From positions 367,303 through 431,302 of the forward strand of contig CAVWNW010000008.1 of the NCBI GenBank assembly GCA_963756425.1: 64,000 nucleotides of DNA, in the 5' to 3' direction. The position numbers and the translations under genes were made by a program. Under the pieces are notes generated by a model. The model had not been told where the DNA came from, ran no database searches, and saw nothing but the letters and a program-made list of their open reading frames with translations. Of this stretch, positions 53,530 through 61,418 are shown piece after piece. The first letter of the stretch is position 1, and the number at the start of each line of letters is the position of its first letter. The DNA is from DASQUK01 sp963756425 (GTDB lineage Bacteria; Actinomycetota; Acidimicrobiia; Acidimicrobiales; VFJN01).

Positions 53530-54462
53530 GTGATTCGAATGAGTGGGTTGAAAGACATCTCCTTCGTCCGCTTTCGCGCACCCGATGTCAAGCTCGGACT
53601 CAGGTTCCTGAATGACTTCGGACTCACGGCGAGCGCATCGGCAAACGGCTCGACCTACCTTCGCTGCGCCGGCCCCCAGCACCACATCTACGTCCTGGAA
53701 GAGGGGCCTCCTGCGTTCATCGGGTTCGGCTTCGAGGCGGAAACGGAAGACCACCTTCGCGCACTCGCAGGACAATGCGGCGCCGAGGTCCGCACGTCTT
53801 CGGAACCAGGCGGAGGCTTGATCGCAAGCGTCAACGACCCGGACGGCTACCGCGTCGACATCGTTCACGGATCCGCACCGGTCGAGCCGGGTGACATGCG
53901 GCCACCCCTCGTCCTCAACTACGCGGACGAGAAAGGTCGGATCAACGAGACACAGCGTCCCGAAGTGGGGCCTGCCGAGATCAAGCGCCTGGGTCACGTC
54001 GGCATCAAGGTGAGCAGCCTGCCCGGCTCGATCGGCTGGTACTCGGACCGGTTCGGCCTGAAGGTGACCGACGTCCTGACGGCTGGACCTGAGGACCACG
54101 AGGTGGCCGCGTTCCTTCGGCTCGACCGGGGAAGCCAGGCCGTGGACCATCACACGATCGTGATCTTCGAGAGCCAGGACCCACAGTTCCATCACTGCGC
54201 GTTCGAGACCCAGGACTACGACGCCGTGGAGACCTCACATGACTGGATGCGTGACCGCGAATGGGAGCACTCATTCGGCGTCGGCCGCCACCTGTTGGGG
54301 AGTCAGGTCTTCGACTACTGGTTCGACCCTTGGGGACGAAAGCACGAGCACTTCGCCGACGGGGACCTCTTCGACCGAACACGCGAGACCGAGCATCATC
54401 CCGTCGATGTGTCGCCGATAGCGCTCTGGGGGCCAGAGCCACCTGCGAACTTCATCGAGTGA
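53530..54462 (+). CDS. Type I extradiol ring-cleavage dioxygenase (VOC)
   Basis: The 310-residue protein has two VOC modules. The second carries metal ligands: LGHVGIKVSS (His, about 156-165), FHHCAFET (about 218-225), and FDPWGRKHEHF (Glu, about 266-276), as in 2,3-dihydroxybiphenyl and catechol 2,3-dioxygenases. It should cleave a catechol next to the hydroxyls. AAAGGAG is 5-10 bases before GTG 53530; ATG 53539 is an alternative three codons in. Its stop overlaps the next gene by TGATG. Confidence 0.88.
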   Translation: MIRMSGLKDISFVRFRAPDVKLGLRFLNDFGLTASASANGSTYLRCAGPQHHIYVLEEGPPAFIGFGFEAETEDHLRALAGQCGAEVRTSSEPGGGLIASVNDPDGYRVDIVHGSAPVEPGDMRPPLVLNYADEKGRINETQRPEVGPAEIKRLGHVGIKVSSLPGSIGWYSDRFGLKVTDVLTAGPEDHEVAAFLRLDRGSQAVDHHTIVIFESQDPQFHHCAFETQDYDAVETSHDWMRDREWEHSFGVGRHLLGSQVFDYWFDPWGRKHEHFADGDLFDRTRETEHHPVDVSPIALWGPEPPANFIE

Positions 54463-55433
54463 TGGCGACGGGACCCGCGACGCCGGGGCGGTGGAGCCTC
54501 GTCACATTCGGCATCGGCGACGACCCCCGGGAGCACATCGGGATCCTGCGCGCTGACAATGTGGTCTGTGGCGTGCCGGCGCTGTCCGAATGTGCGGGGG
54601 TGATGGCCGCCATGGAGCGGTGGCCCGAGGTGACGAAGGTTCTCGAGAACTACGATCCCTATCTACACGAACCAGTTGCGGCCGCGAGGATTCTGGCGCC
54701 GCTTCGCTACCCGAAGAAGATCCTCTGTGCGGGGGCGAACTACTGGTCCCATCTGCAGGAGATGGGGGGCACCGTGGACCAGGGCAGTCTCGACGAGCCC
54801 TTCTTCTTCCTCCTGCCTGCGACCGCGATCGTCGGCCCGGGCGACCCGATCGAGATCCCCAGCGATGACCACGCGATGGTCGATTGGGAGGGTGAGCTGG
54901 CCGTCGTGATCGGACGGTCTGCGCGCAACGTCTCGGTCGATAGCGCACCGGAGTACGTCGCCGGATACACCGTCTGCAATGACGTCTCGGCGCGCGGCCT
55001 CCACCGACGAGCTTCATATCCCGCCCCACCGTTCGAGTGGGATTGGCTGAAGTCCAAGGGCCGCGACACATTTCTCCCCATTGGCCCCGGTCTCACCCCG
55101 GCGTGGCTCGTGGATGACCCTCACAACCTGCGGCTGCGCGTTTGGGTCAACGGTGAGTTGAAGCAGGACGCGCGAACGAGCGACCTGATCGTGGACATCT
55201 GGCAGCTGATCGCCGCCGCCAGCGCCCTGGTCACGCTCGAGCCCGGGGACGTGATCACGACCGGGACCCCGGCCGGGGTCGGGGCGTCCCGCGGCCAGTT
55301 CCTGAGGCTCGGCGACGTCGTCACCGTCGAGATCGAGTCGCTGGGACGGCTGAGCAACCCGGTGCGAACCGAGCCGGCCCCGATCGTCGTCGAGACCGCG
55401 TTGCCCACGTCGAATCCCGACGGAACTGTTTGA
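54462..55433 (+). CDS. Fumarylacetoacetate hydrolase-family enzyme
   Basis: The 323-residue protein has the FAH fold in its second half: ILCAGANYWSHLQEM (about 87-101), WEGELAVVIGR (about 146-156; the E-x-E of metal binding in EGE), VAGYTVCNDVSARGL (about 167-181) and GDVITTGTPAGVG (about 267-279). It resembles decarboxylase/isomerase members that process ring-cleavage products, as in the homoprotocatechuate pathway. It is coupled to the extradiol dioxygenase by a one-base overlap and likely takes its product. Confidence 0.9.
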   Translation: MATGPATPGRWSLVTFGIGDDPREHIGILRADNVVCGVPALSECAGVMAAMERWPEVTKVLENYDPYLHEPVAAARILAPLRYPKKILCAGANYWSHLQEMGGTVDQGSLDEPFFFLLPATAIVGPGDPIEIPSDDHAMVDWEGELAVVIGRSARNVSVDSAPEYVAGYTVCNDVSARGLHRRASYPAPPFEWDWLKSKGRDTFLPIGPGLTPAWLVDDPHNLRLRVWVNGELKQDARTSDLIVDIWQLIAAASALVTLEPGDVITTGTPAGVGASRGQFLRLGDVVTVEIESLGRLSNPVRTEPAPIVVETALPTSNPDGTV

Positions 55434-55449
55434 GTGCTTGCTACTCAAA
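55429..55449. promoter_or_regulatory. Perfect 7-bp stem at the FAH stop codon
   Basis: TTTGAGT (55429-55435) and ACTCAAA (55443-55449) form a perfect stem with a 7-base loop (GCTTGCT). The stop codon TGA is inside the left arm. It leads straight into repeat copy B. Confidence 0.6.
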
Positions 55450-55573
55450 GGCCGAGCGGAAAGGCCGGCAAGTGGGTACAGACAGTACGGGATTTGCACC
55501 GTAAGCCAGGCCACACAGCTCGGCCTCTGGGAACGCCGACCGCGGTGAGCCCTGACGACGTGCCTATCCGCGC
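55449..55573 (+). repeat. Island repeat copy B, flanked by 10-bp direct repeats
   Basis: Core AGGCCGAG (55449-55456) pairs with CTCGGCCT (55519-55526). GCGGAAAGGC near the start and GCCTATCCGC near the end are inverted terminal repeats. The 10-mer GCTTGCTACT stands at 55436-55445 and again at 55572-55581, as a target-site duplication would, though the right copy overlaps the stop codon of the convergent GntR gene. Confidence 0.8.
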
Positions 55574-55576
55574 TTG

Positions 55577-56443
55577 CTACTTCGGCAGCCGCAGACGACC
55601 GCCGTCCTCCAGCTCCTCGTGGACGACGCTCGACCACGCGCCTCGGTCACTCGTGGCCGCGGCCAGGGCCATCTGCAGCGCAACCCTGATGGGGAGCGGG
55701 TCGCGCTCGGGCTCGGCTTCCGCGATCACCCAGAGGGCAGTCCGTGCCAGGTGGCGCCCGATCGCGGCAACGCCGTCCCGACCACCCCCCTGGCCCTGCG
55801 TGATCGCCTGCAGCAGGTCACGGTGCTCGGCCTCGGTGTCGCGGCTCCACCACGCGCGAGTGTCACGAAGCTGGTAAAAGCGCAGGTAGCGCTCGGCTCT
55901 CTCCGCTTGGGCATCGATGAGCTGGACCAGTTGTTCACCGGCACCGCGGACGAGCACGAGATGGAACTCGCGATGGGCTCGCCGCCATTCTGCGAAGTCC
56001 TCGTTCCGGGTCGCGGTGCGCATCCTGGACAGCGCCTTCTCCGCGTTGTCGATGTCGTCAGCGCCCAGCGTGGGAATCGTGACCGCCACGCCGAACGACT
56101 CGAGCAGGATCCGGGTCGAGTAAACGGACTCGAGGTCGCTCGAATCGAATCCCTTGACACGGGCACGTTGATTCGGCTCGGCGTCGACCAGCCCCTCCTC
56201 TTGCAGCATGCGCAGCGCCTCACGCAGCGGCGTCCGGCTGACGCCGAGGGCCCGGGACAGCTGTAACTGTGAAAGGACGCTCCCCGGTGGGAGCGTCCCA
56301 TCGAGGATGAGCTGTCGGAGCCGGGCATGGACTGCGACGCGGGACCGCCGCTTGTCGGGGATCGTCAAGGGCTCGACGCCCGACAGCCGGTTGGCTCCCC
56401 GTACACCCGCCCGACGGGACGCCAGGCTCGTCACCTTTGCCAC
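55577..56443 (-). CDS. GntR/FadR-family regulator
   Basis: The 288-residue GntR protein has a winged HTH (LRQLILDGTLPPGSVLSQLQ near 42-61; SRALGVSRTPLREALRML near 63-80) and an FCD-type effector domain with HREFHLVLVRGAGE (about 158-171). FCD metal and carboxylate ligands regulate such proteins. The GTG start at 56443 is one of two nearby GTG codons. Given its place inside the island, it is the best candidate to bind the AGTG-N4-CACT palindromes; the effector is unknown. Confidence 0.88.
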   Translation of the reverse strand: MAKVTSLASRRAGVRGANRLSGVEPLTIPDKRRSRVAVHARLRQLILDGTLPPGSVLSQLQLSRALGVSRTPLREALRMLQEEGLVDAEPNQRARVKGFDSSDLESVYSTRILLESFGVAVTIPTLGADDIDNAEKALSRMRTATRNEDFAEWRRAHREFHLVLVRGAGEQLVQLIDAQAERAERYLRFYQLRDTRAWWSRDTEAEHRDLLQAITQGQGGGRDGVAAIGRHLARTALWVIAEAEPERDPLPIRVALQMALAAATSDRGAWSSVVHEELEDGGRLRLPK

Positions 56444-56622
56444 ACCCCAACCTTATCCTCGACGTTTCCGGCGAAACCTCACCGGTCTTGGGGGTCGAGC
56501 ACCTGTCCGTGCGATCCTCCGGCCCGGGCGCACCCGGCTCCGGCCTTCCCAACGGAACCGGCGGCGGATACGTTGCCGCCGGACGGAAGTCGATGGAGCG
56601 GGGGGAGATGGGCGTTCGTCAG

Positions 56623-57384
56623 CTATGCCGCGGGAGCTGCGCGAAGCACCCGAGCCAGGCCAAGGGCGGCTGTGCGCACGGCGGGGCCAAGCCGCTCCGG
56701 GTCGACGCGAACCGTCGGTCCGGTCACCGACAGCGCCGCGATCGCCGTCCCGTCCCCGCTCCGAACCGGCGCTGCGGCGCATGCGACTCCGAGCACCGAC
56801 TCTTCGCGATCGTAGGCAACCCCCCTTGTGCGCACCCCGGCCAGCTCGCGCCGCAGCACCTCGGGCACGACGATCGTGTAGGCGGTGCGCGGCTGGAGCC
56901 CCGAGCCGATCACCCGCTTGACGAGATCGGGACCGGAGAACGCGAGGATTGCCTTGCCGAGCCCGGTGCAGTGCGCCGGCATGCGTCGCCCGACCGAGGT
57001 GGGCACCGACACCCCCCGGTGGCCGGCGATCTTGTCGACGTAGATCACCTCGATCCCGTCGAGCAGTCCCAGGTGCACCGTCTCGTGCGTGGACTCGTAC
57101 AAGTCCTCCATGAACGGGACCGCCGCCTCCCTGAGCTCGCGCTGGTGGGGCACGAGGCTGCCCCACTCGAAGAGCCGGATACCGAGCCGGAAGCCGCCTT
57201 TGCTGCGCTCGAGGACGCCCCACTGGGCCAGCTGGCCGGCGATGCGATGGACGGTCGACTTCGGCAGCCCGGCCCTTCGCGCAAGCTCTCCGAGGCTCAG
57301 TGTCCCCGTTTCCGGCCCGAACGAGTCGAGCACCCTGATGGCCTTGCCCAGGACACTCGGCTCATTCCGCTGATCGGAACGCAT
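56623..57384 (-). CDS. IclR family transcriptional regulator
   Basis: The 253-residue IclR protein has an HTH (LSLGELARRAGLPKSTVHRI, about 28-47) and effector domain landmarks (VPTSVGRRMPAHCTGLGKAI, about 120-139). It is divergent from the meta-pathway operon starting 62 bp away and is the likely regulator of the hydratase-aldolase genes. ATG 57384 is the probable start because a TTGACA/GAGAAT promoter ends 5 bases before it, so the transcript is likely leaderless. Confidence 0.9.
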   Translation of the reverse strand: MRSDQRNEPSVLGKAIRVLDSFGPETGTLSLGELARRAGLPKSTVHRIAGQLAQWGVLERSKGGFRLGIRLFEWGSLVPHQRELREAAVPFMEDLYESTHETVHLGLLDGIEVIYVDKIAGHRGVSVPTSVGRRMPAHCTGLGKAILAFSGPDLVKRVIGSGLQPRTAYTIVVPEVLRRELAGVRTRGVAYDREESVLGVACAAAPVRSGDGTAIAALSVTGPTVRVDPERLGPAVRTAALGLARVLRAAPAA

Positions 57385-57389
57385 GTCGG

Positions 57390-57419
57390 ATTCTCGGCAC
57401 GCGCCGAGGATCGTGTCAA
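57390..57419 (-). promoter_or_regulatory. Promoter of the IclR gene, leaderless
   Basis: On the minus strand TTGACA (57419-57414) and GAGAAT (57395-57390) are 18 bases apart, 5 bases before ATG 57384. The start site would fall on or next to the ATG. Confidence 0.6.
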
Positions 57420-57446
57420 TCACGGCTGTCGCTCCCGGAGCGCCCC

Positions 57447-58232
57447 GTGATCCGCCTGGAGGAGCGACAGGCGGTCGCGGACGCACTTGCCCATGCGGAA
57501 CGGGAGCGGGTGCCCATCGAGCCGCCGACGGAGGCGTGGCCCGGACTCGACACGGATGACGCGTACGCCATCCAGCTCCTGAACGCGGAAGCACGGATCG
57601 GCGCCGGCGGAATCGTTCGTGGCCACAAGGTCGGCCTCACGTCGCGTGCCATGCAGCAGATGCTCGGTGTCACGGAGCCCGACTATGGACACCTCTTCGA
57701 TGACATGTTCGTCGCGGAAGGCGAGGCAGTCGATGCGGCGCTGTTCTGCAGTCCGAGGGTCGAGATGGAGGTCGCGTTCGTACTCGAGGACACGATCGCG
57801 GGCCCCGGAGCCACGGTGGCCGAGGTGATGCGCAAGACGGCGTTCGTCCTGCCGGCGATCGAGGTGATCGACAGCCGCGTGCGCGACTGGCGGATCACCC
57901 TGGCCGACACCATCGCCGACAACGCCTCGTCCGCTCGCGTGGTGCTCGGCGGAAGCCCGACGTCGCTCGCGGATATGGACGTCCGCCTCCTGGGGGGCAT
58001 CCTCCGGCGCCGGGGAGAGATCGTGGAGACGGGCGCCTCCGGTGCGGTGCTCGGCAACCCCGCGACCGCGGTGGCGTGGCTGGCCAACAAGCTCGCCGAA
58101 TTCGGCGCCCGCCTCGAGGCGGGACACGTCGTGATGCCGGGTGCGTGCACACGCGCGGTCGACGTCGAGGCCGGCGACGCGATCCGCGCCGAGTTCGACG
58201 TCCTCGGCAGCGTCCAGGTGGCGTTCAGCTGA
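57447..58232 (+). CDS. mhpD: 2-hydroxypenta-2,4-dienoate hydratase (MhpD/DmpE-type)
   Basis: The 261-residue protein is in the FAH-fold hydratase/decarboxylase family: GHKVGLTSRAMQQMLGV (about 59-75), SPRVEMEVAFVLED (about 104-117, metal E-x-E) and AIEVIDSRVRDWRI (about 136-149). It hydrates 2-hydroxypenta-2,4-dienoate to 4-hydroxy-2-oxovalerate. It is the first gene of a run that continues with the acetaldehyde dehydrogenase and aldolase. GTG 57447 has GGAG upstream. It resembles the 4-oxalocrotonate decarboxylase at 60275 but is closer to the hydratase side by context. Confidence 0.85.
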   Translation: MIRLEERQAVADALAHAERERVPIEPPTEAWPGLDTDDAYAIQLLNAEARIGAGGIVRGHKVGLTSRAMQQMLGVTEPDYGHLFDDMFVAEGEAVDAALFCSPRVEMEVAFVLEDTIAGPGATVAEVMRKTAFVLPAIEVIDSRVRDWRITLADTIADNASSARVVLGGSPTSLADMDVRLLGGILRRRGEIVETGASGAVLGNPATAVAWLANKLAEFGARLEAGHVVMPGACTRAVDVEAGDAIRAEFDVLGSVQVAFS

Positions 58233-58267
58233 ACCGGGTGCGTGTCACTGAACGGAACGCTCCCCTG

Positions 58268-58284
58268 GCGGGCGTCACGCCCGC
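58268..58284 (+). promoter_or_regulatory. Hairpin between hydratase and acetaldehyde dehydrogenase genes
   Basis: GCGGGCG (58268-58274) and CGCCCGC (58278-58284) form a perfect 7-bp stem with a 3-base loop, in the 106-bp spacer of the operon. It could act as an internal attenuator or RNA-processing site. Confidence 0.4.
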
Positions 58285-58338
58285 TGGTCATGCTCGACGG
58301 CGAAGCAACGGACGGTCGCAAGCGGCAGGGAGGGCGCG

Positions 58339-59232
58339 ATGAGGAAGGCCACCGCCGCGATCGTCGGTTCGGGGAACATCGGGACGGATCTCCTCGCCAA
58401 GCTCATGCGGTCCGCGGTGGTCGAGCCGCGGTACATGGTCGGCATCGACCCCGACAGCGACGGCCTCCGCAGGGCGGCGCGTCAAGGGCTCGAGACCTCG
58501 GCTGATGGCATCGACTGGCTGCTGGGCCAACCGGAGCTACCCGACCTCGTCTTCGAAGCGACGTCGGCGAAGGTCCATCGGGCGAATGCGTCCCGCTATC
58601 GCGACGCCGGCATCCTGGCGGTGGACCTGACGCCGGCCGCCGTCGGACCCTACGTCGTCCCGCCGGTCAACCTTCACGAGCACCTCGGCGAGGAGAACGT
58701 CAACCTGATCACGTGTGGGGGTCAGGCGACCATTCCGATCGTCCACGCCGTCTCCCGCGTGGCGCCCGTGGCGTACGGCGAGATCGTCGCGACGGTCGCT
58801 TCGGCCTCCGCGGGCCCGGGTACCCGGGCGAACATCGATGAGTTCACCAAGACGACCGCCCTCGGCGTCGAGGTACTCGGCGGCAGCCAGCTCGGCAAGG
58901 CGATCATCATCCTCAATCCCGCCGATCCGCCGATCATCATGCGTGACACGATCTTCTGCGCGATCGGAGCCGACAGCGATCAGGCCCGCGTGGCCGAGTC
59001 GATCGCTGACATGGTCGCCGAGGTTCAGTCATATGTGCCCGGATACCGAACCACCTCGGAGCCGCAGTTCGATCCCTTGCCCGATGGCCGCCTGCGGGTC
59101 GCGGTCTTCCTCGAGGTGGAGGGCGCCGGCGACTTCCTCGCCCCGTACTCCGGCAACCTCGACATCATGACCGCGGCCGCGACGCGGGTCGGTGAGGAGC
59201 TGGCGCATCGCCTGATAGGAGCGGCAGCGTGA
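58339..59232 (+). CDS. mhpF: Acetaldehyde dehydrogenase (acylating), MhpF/DmpF-type
   Basis: The 297-residue protein has the NAD loop GSGNIGTDLLAKLMRS (about 11-26) and the catalytic cysteine in NLITCGGQATIP (about 122-133). GPGTRANIDEFTKTTA lies near 159-174. It converts acetaldehyde and CoA to acetyl-CoA and is normally channelled by the partner aldolase. Its stop overlaps the aldolase start by GTGA, as in the mhp/dmp operons. AGGGAGGG lies just before ATG 58339. Confidence 0.95.
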   Translation: MRKATAAIVGSGNIGTDLLAKLMRSAVVEPRYMVGIDPDSDGLRRAARQGLETSADGIDWLLGQPELPDLVFEATSAKVHRANASRYRDAGILAVDLTPAAVGPYVVPPVNLHEHLGEENVNLITCGGQATIPIVHAVSRVAPVAYGEIVATVASASAGPGTRANIDEFTKTTALGVEVLGGSQLGKAIIILNPADPPIIMRDTIFCAIGADSDQARVAESIADMVAEVQSYVPGYRTTSEPQFDPLPDGRLRVAVFLEVEGAGDFLAPYSGNLDIMTAAATRVGEELAHRLIGAAA

Positions 59233-60278
59233 CCTTCTCCAGCGAGCTCGACATCCGCGTCACCGACTCGTGCCTCCGCGACGGGTCACACGCCAAGCGG
59301 CATCGCTTCAGCACCGACGACGTCCGCACCGTCGTCCGGGCGCTCGACGACGCGGGCATGCCGGTCATCGAGGTGTCCCATGGCGACGGTCTCGGTGGCT
59401 CGTCGTTCACCTACGGCCTCAGCAGCACCGACGAGCGCGAACTCGTTCGGGCCGCGGTCGAGACGGCGACCCGCGCCAAGATCGCGACGTTGCTGCTCCC
59501 GGGGGTCGGGACCGCGGACGACATCCGGGCGGTCACCGACCTGGGCGCGTCGATCGTCAGGATCGCCACGCACTGCACCGAGGCCGACATCTCGATCCAA
59601 CACTTCGGAGTCGCCAGGCAGGTGGGCCTCGAGACGGTCGGCTTCCTGATGATGGCCCACACTCAGGCGCCCGAGGGCCTCGCCCGCCAGGCGCGCATCA
59701 TGGTCGACGCCGGCTGCCAATGCGTCTACATCGTCGACTCCGCCGGCGCGCTGATCCTCGACCAGGTTGCGGAGCGGGTCGCGGCAGTCGTCGCTGAGCT
59801 CGGCGACCAGGCACAGGTGGGCTTCCACGGCCACGAGAACCTCGCGCTCGGCGTTGCGAACTCGATGCTGGCCGTGCGTGCCGGTGCCGTGCAGATCGAC
59901 GGGTCCACCCGTCGCTTCGGCGCCGGCGCCGGCAACACGCCGTGCGAAGCGCTGGTGGCGGTCTGCGATCGGCTCGGGATCCGTACGGGCATCGACGTCT
60001 TCGCGCTGTTCGATGCCGCCGAGGACACCGTGAGACCGGTGATGGATGGCGAGTGTGTGCTGGACAGGATGTCGCTCGTGATGGGGTACGCGGGGGTCTA
60101 CTCGAGCTTCCTCAAGCACGCGTACCGGGCCGCCGAACGGTACGGGGTCTCCGGTGCCGAGATCCTGGCCCGCGCCGGCGAACGCAAGCTGGTCGGTGGC
60201 CAGGAGGACCAACTCATCGGGATCGCGTTGGAGCTTGCCGACGAGGGCCGCGGCCGCGAGCCCGTGGTGAGCCGATGA
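59229..60278 (+). CDS. mhpE: 4-hydroxy-2-oxovalerate aldolase (MhpE/DmpG-type)
   Basis: The 349-residue TIM-barrel aldolase starts with TDSCLRDGSHAKRHRF (about 11-26), containing the Arg, Asp and His used for catalysis. GFHGHENLALGVANS (about 198-212) provides the two manganese-ligand histidines. It splits 4-hydroxy-2-oxovalerate into pyruvate and acetaldehyde and forms a channelling complex with the acylating dehydrogenase. The GTG start and the stop both overlap neighbours by 4 bp. Confidence 0.96.
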   Translation: MTFSSELDIRVTDSCLRDGSHAKRHRFSTDDVRTVVRALDDAGMPVIEVSHGDGLGGSSFTYGLSSTDERELVRAAVETATRAKIATLLLPGVGTADDIRAVTDLGASIVRIATHCTEADISIQHFGVARQVGLETVGFLMMAHTQAPEGLARQARIMVDAGCQCVYIVDSAGALILDQVAERVAAVVAELGDQAQVGFHGHENLALGVANSMLAVRAGAVQIDGSTRRFGAGAGNTPCEALVAVCDRLGIRTGIDVFALFDAAEDTVRPVMDGECVLDRMSLVMGYAGVYSSFLKHAYRAAERYGVSGAEILARAGERKLVGGQEDQLIGIALELADEGRGREPVVSR

Positions 60279-61051
60279 CCGACATCGGCAAGTGGGCGGA
60301 CTACCTGCTCGAGGCCGAGGCGCGACGCGAGGCGGTGGCGCCGATCACGGACGCCGACCCCGACCTGACCCTCGACGACGCGTACCGCATCCAGGATGAG
60401 CTGGTGACGAGGCGCATCGCGACCGGCGAACGACTGGTGGGGGCGAAGCTGGGGCTGACCTCGCGCGCCAAGCAGGCGTCGATGGGTGTCTACCAGCCGA
60501 TCTACGCCTGGCTCACCGACAGGATGGTGGTTCCGCTGGAGGCGCCACTCCCGCTCGGCGAACTCATCCATCCCCGCGTCGAGCCCGAGATCGTGTTCGT
60601 GCTCGGCCGCGAGCTCGCGGGCCCCGGGGTCACCGCCCAGGCGGTCCTCGACGCGACCACCTCGGTGTGCTGCGGCCTCGAGGTGATCGACAGCCGCTAC
60701 GCGGACTTCCGTTTCACCCTGCCCGACGTCGTGGCCGACAACGCGTCGGCATCCCGGTTCGTGCTGGGCCCGCGACGTGTCGCGGCCGACTTCGATCTTC
60801 GCCTCGAGGGATGTCTCCTGGAAGTGGACGGCGAGCTGGTCGCGACGGCAGCGGGAGCCGCCGTCCTCGGACATCCCGCCGAGGCCGTCGCCCTCCTCGC
60901 CAACGCGGTGGCCCTGCGTGGCAAGCGACTCGAGGCCGGATGGGTCGTGCTCGCCGGCGGCCTGACGGACGCGGTTCCCCTCGCGACCGGCCGACACGTC
61001 GATGCGAGCTTCGCTCGTCTCGGCCACGTCGGCATACGCGGGGTCGACTGA
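60275..61051 (+). CDS. dmpH: 4-oxalocrotonate decarboxylase (DmpH/XylI-type)
   Basis: The 258-residue enzyme of the FAH-fold hydratase/decarboxylase family has VGAKLGLTSRAKQASMGV (about 49-66), HPRVEPEIVFVLG (about 99-111) and GLEVIDSRYADFRFTL (about 131-146). The PIYAWLTD segment near 70 is usual in 4-oxalocrotonate decarboxylases. It decarboxylates 2-oxo-3-hexenedioate to 2-hydroxypentadienoate, the hydratase substrate, with which it normally forms a complex. ATG 60275 overlaps the aldolase stop (ATGA). Repeat copy C starts 2 bp after its stop. Confidence 0.9.
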   Translation: MTDIGKWADYLLEAEARREAVAPITDADPDLTLDDAYRIQDELVTRRIATGERLVGAKLGLTSRAKQASMGVYQPIYAWLTDRMVVPLEAPLPLGELIHPRVEPEIVFVLGRELAGPGVTAQAVLDATTSVCCGLEVIDSRYADFRFTLPDVVADNASASRFVLGPRRVAADFDLRLEGCLLEVDGELVATAAGAAVLGHPAEAVALLANAVALRGKRLEAGWVVLAGGLTDAVPLATGRHVDASFARLGHVGIRGVD

Positions 61052-61053
61052 CT

Positions 61054-61180
61054 GGCCGAGCGGACAGGCACGCACGTGGGCACCAAACAGAACGGAATTT
61101 GTAGCGTGAGCACAGGCCTCACAGCTCGGCCTCCAGGCAGCGCTGACAACGGTTCGCCGAGAGAACGTGCCTATCCGCGC
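61054..61180 (+). repeat. Island repeat copy C (between dmpH and dmpI-like genes)
   Basis: GGCCGAG (61054-61060) pairs with CTCGGCC (61125-61131). GCGGACAGGCACG is matched by CGTGCCTATCCGC near the end. It lies just after a stop codon, in the same orientation as copies A and B, but inside a co-directional gene run. Confidence 0.8.
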
Positions 61181-61187
61181 ACGTTCT
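61162..61187 (+). promoter_or_regulatory. Hairpin closing repeat copy C
   Basis: AGAACGTGC (61162-61170) and GCACGTTCT (61179-61187) are a perfect 9-bp stem around CTATCCGC. It overlaps the end of the repeat and lies 22 bp before the tautomerase start. It may be a terminator, an operator or part of the repeat's RNA fold. Confidence 0.5.
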
Positions 61188-61208
61188 GATCCGGAGCAAG
61201 GGGGCGCT

Positions 61209-61418
61209 ATGCCGCTCATCGAGGTCCATCTCGCTCGGGGCCGAACCGAGCAACAGAAGCGGGCGCTGATGGAGGCGATAACGGAGGCGGTGCAGCGCTC
61301 GATCGGTGCACCGCTCCCGTCGATCCGGGTCTGGATCCACGAGTTCGCACCCGACGAGTTCATGGCGGCGGGCGAGGTCCTTGCCGACCGCCACCCCGAC
61401 GGGGAGGAACGTCGATGA
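61209..61418 (+). CDS. dmpI: 4-oxalocrotonate tautomerase
   Basis: The 69-residue tautomerase has the mature N-terminal proline (PLIEVHLARGR), and Arg11, Arg39 and Phe50 (mature numbering) fall exactly at the canonical catalytic positions. It converts 2-hydroxymuconate to 2-oxo-3-hexenedioate, the next substrate of the 4-oxalocrotonate decarboxylase. ATG 61209 is used because Pro must follow Met. Its stop overlaps the dehydrogenase start by ATGA. Confidence 0.94.
   Translation: MPLIEVHLARGRTEQQKRALMEAITEAVQRSIGAPLPSIRVWIHEFAPDEFMAAGEVLADRHPDGEERR

Noticed and set aside
43591..61149. Minus-strand peptide similarity (LQIP(Y/F)C..VPTC.P) among the three repeats
   Set aside because: Two copies share the frame but the third is shifted, and no start or ribosome-binding site exists; it follows from DNA similarity.
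43757..61180. Island repeats as integron attC sites
   Set aside because: They follow stop codons and are palindromic like attC, but lack the GTTRRRY/RYYYAAC core sites, and no integrase is seen.
43757..61180. Island repeats as tRNA genes or tRNA-like attachment sites
   Set aside because: The minus strand has GGG...CAAATCCC reminiscent of a T-arm, but no D-arm, anticodon stem or acceptor pairing could be drawn.
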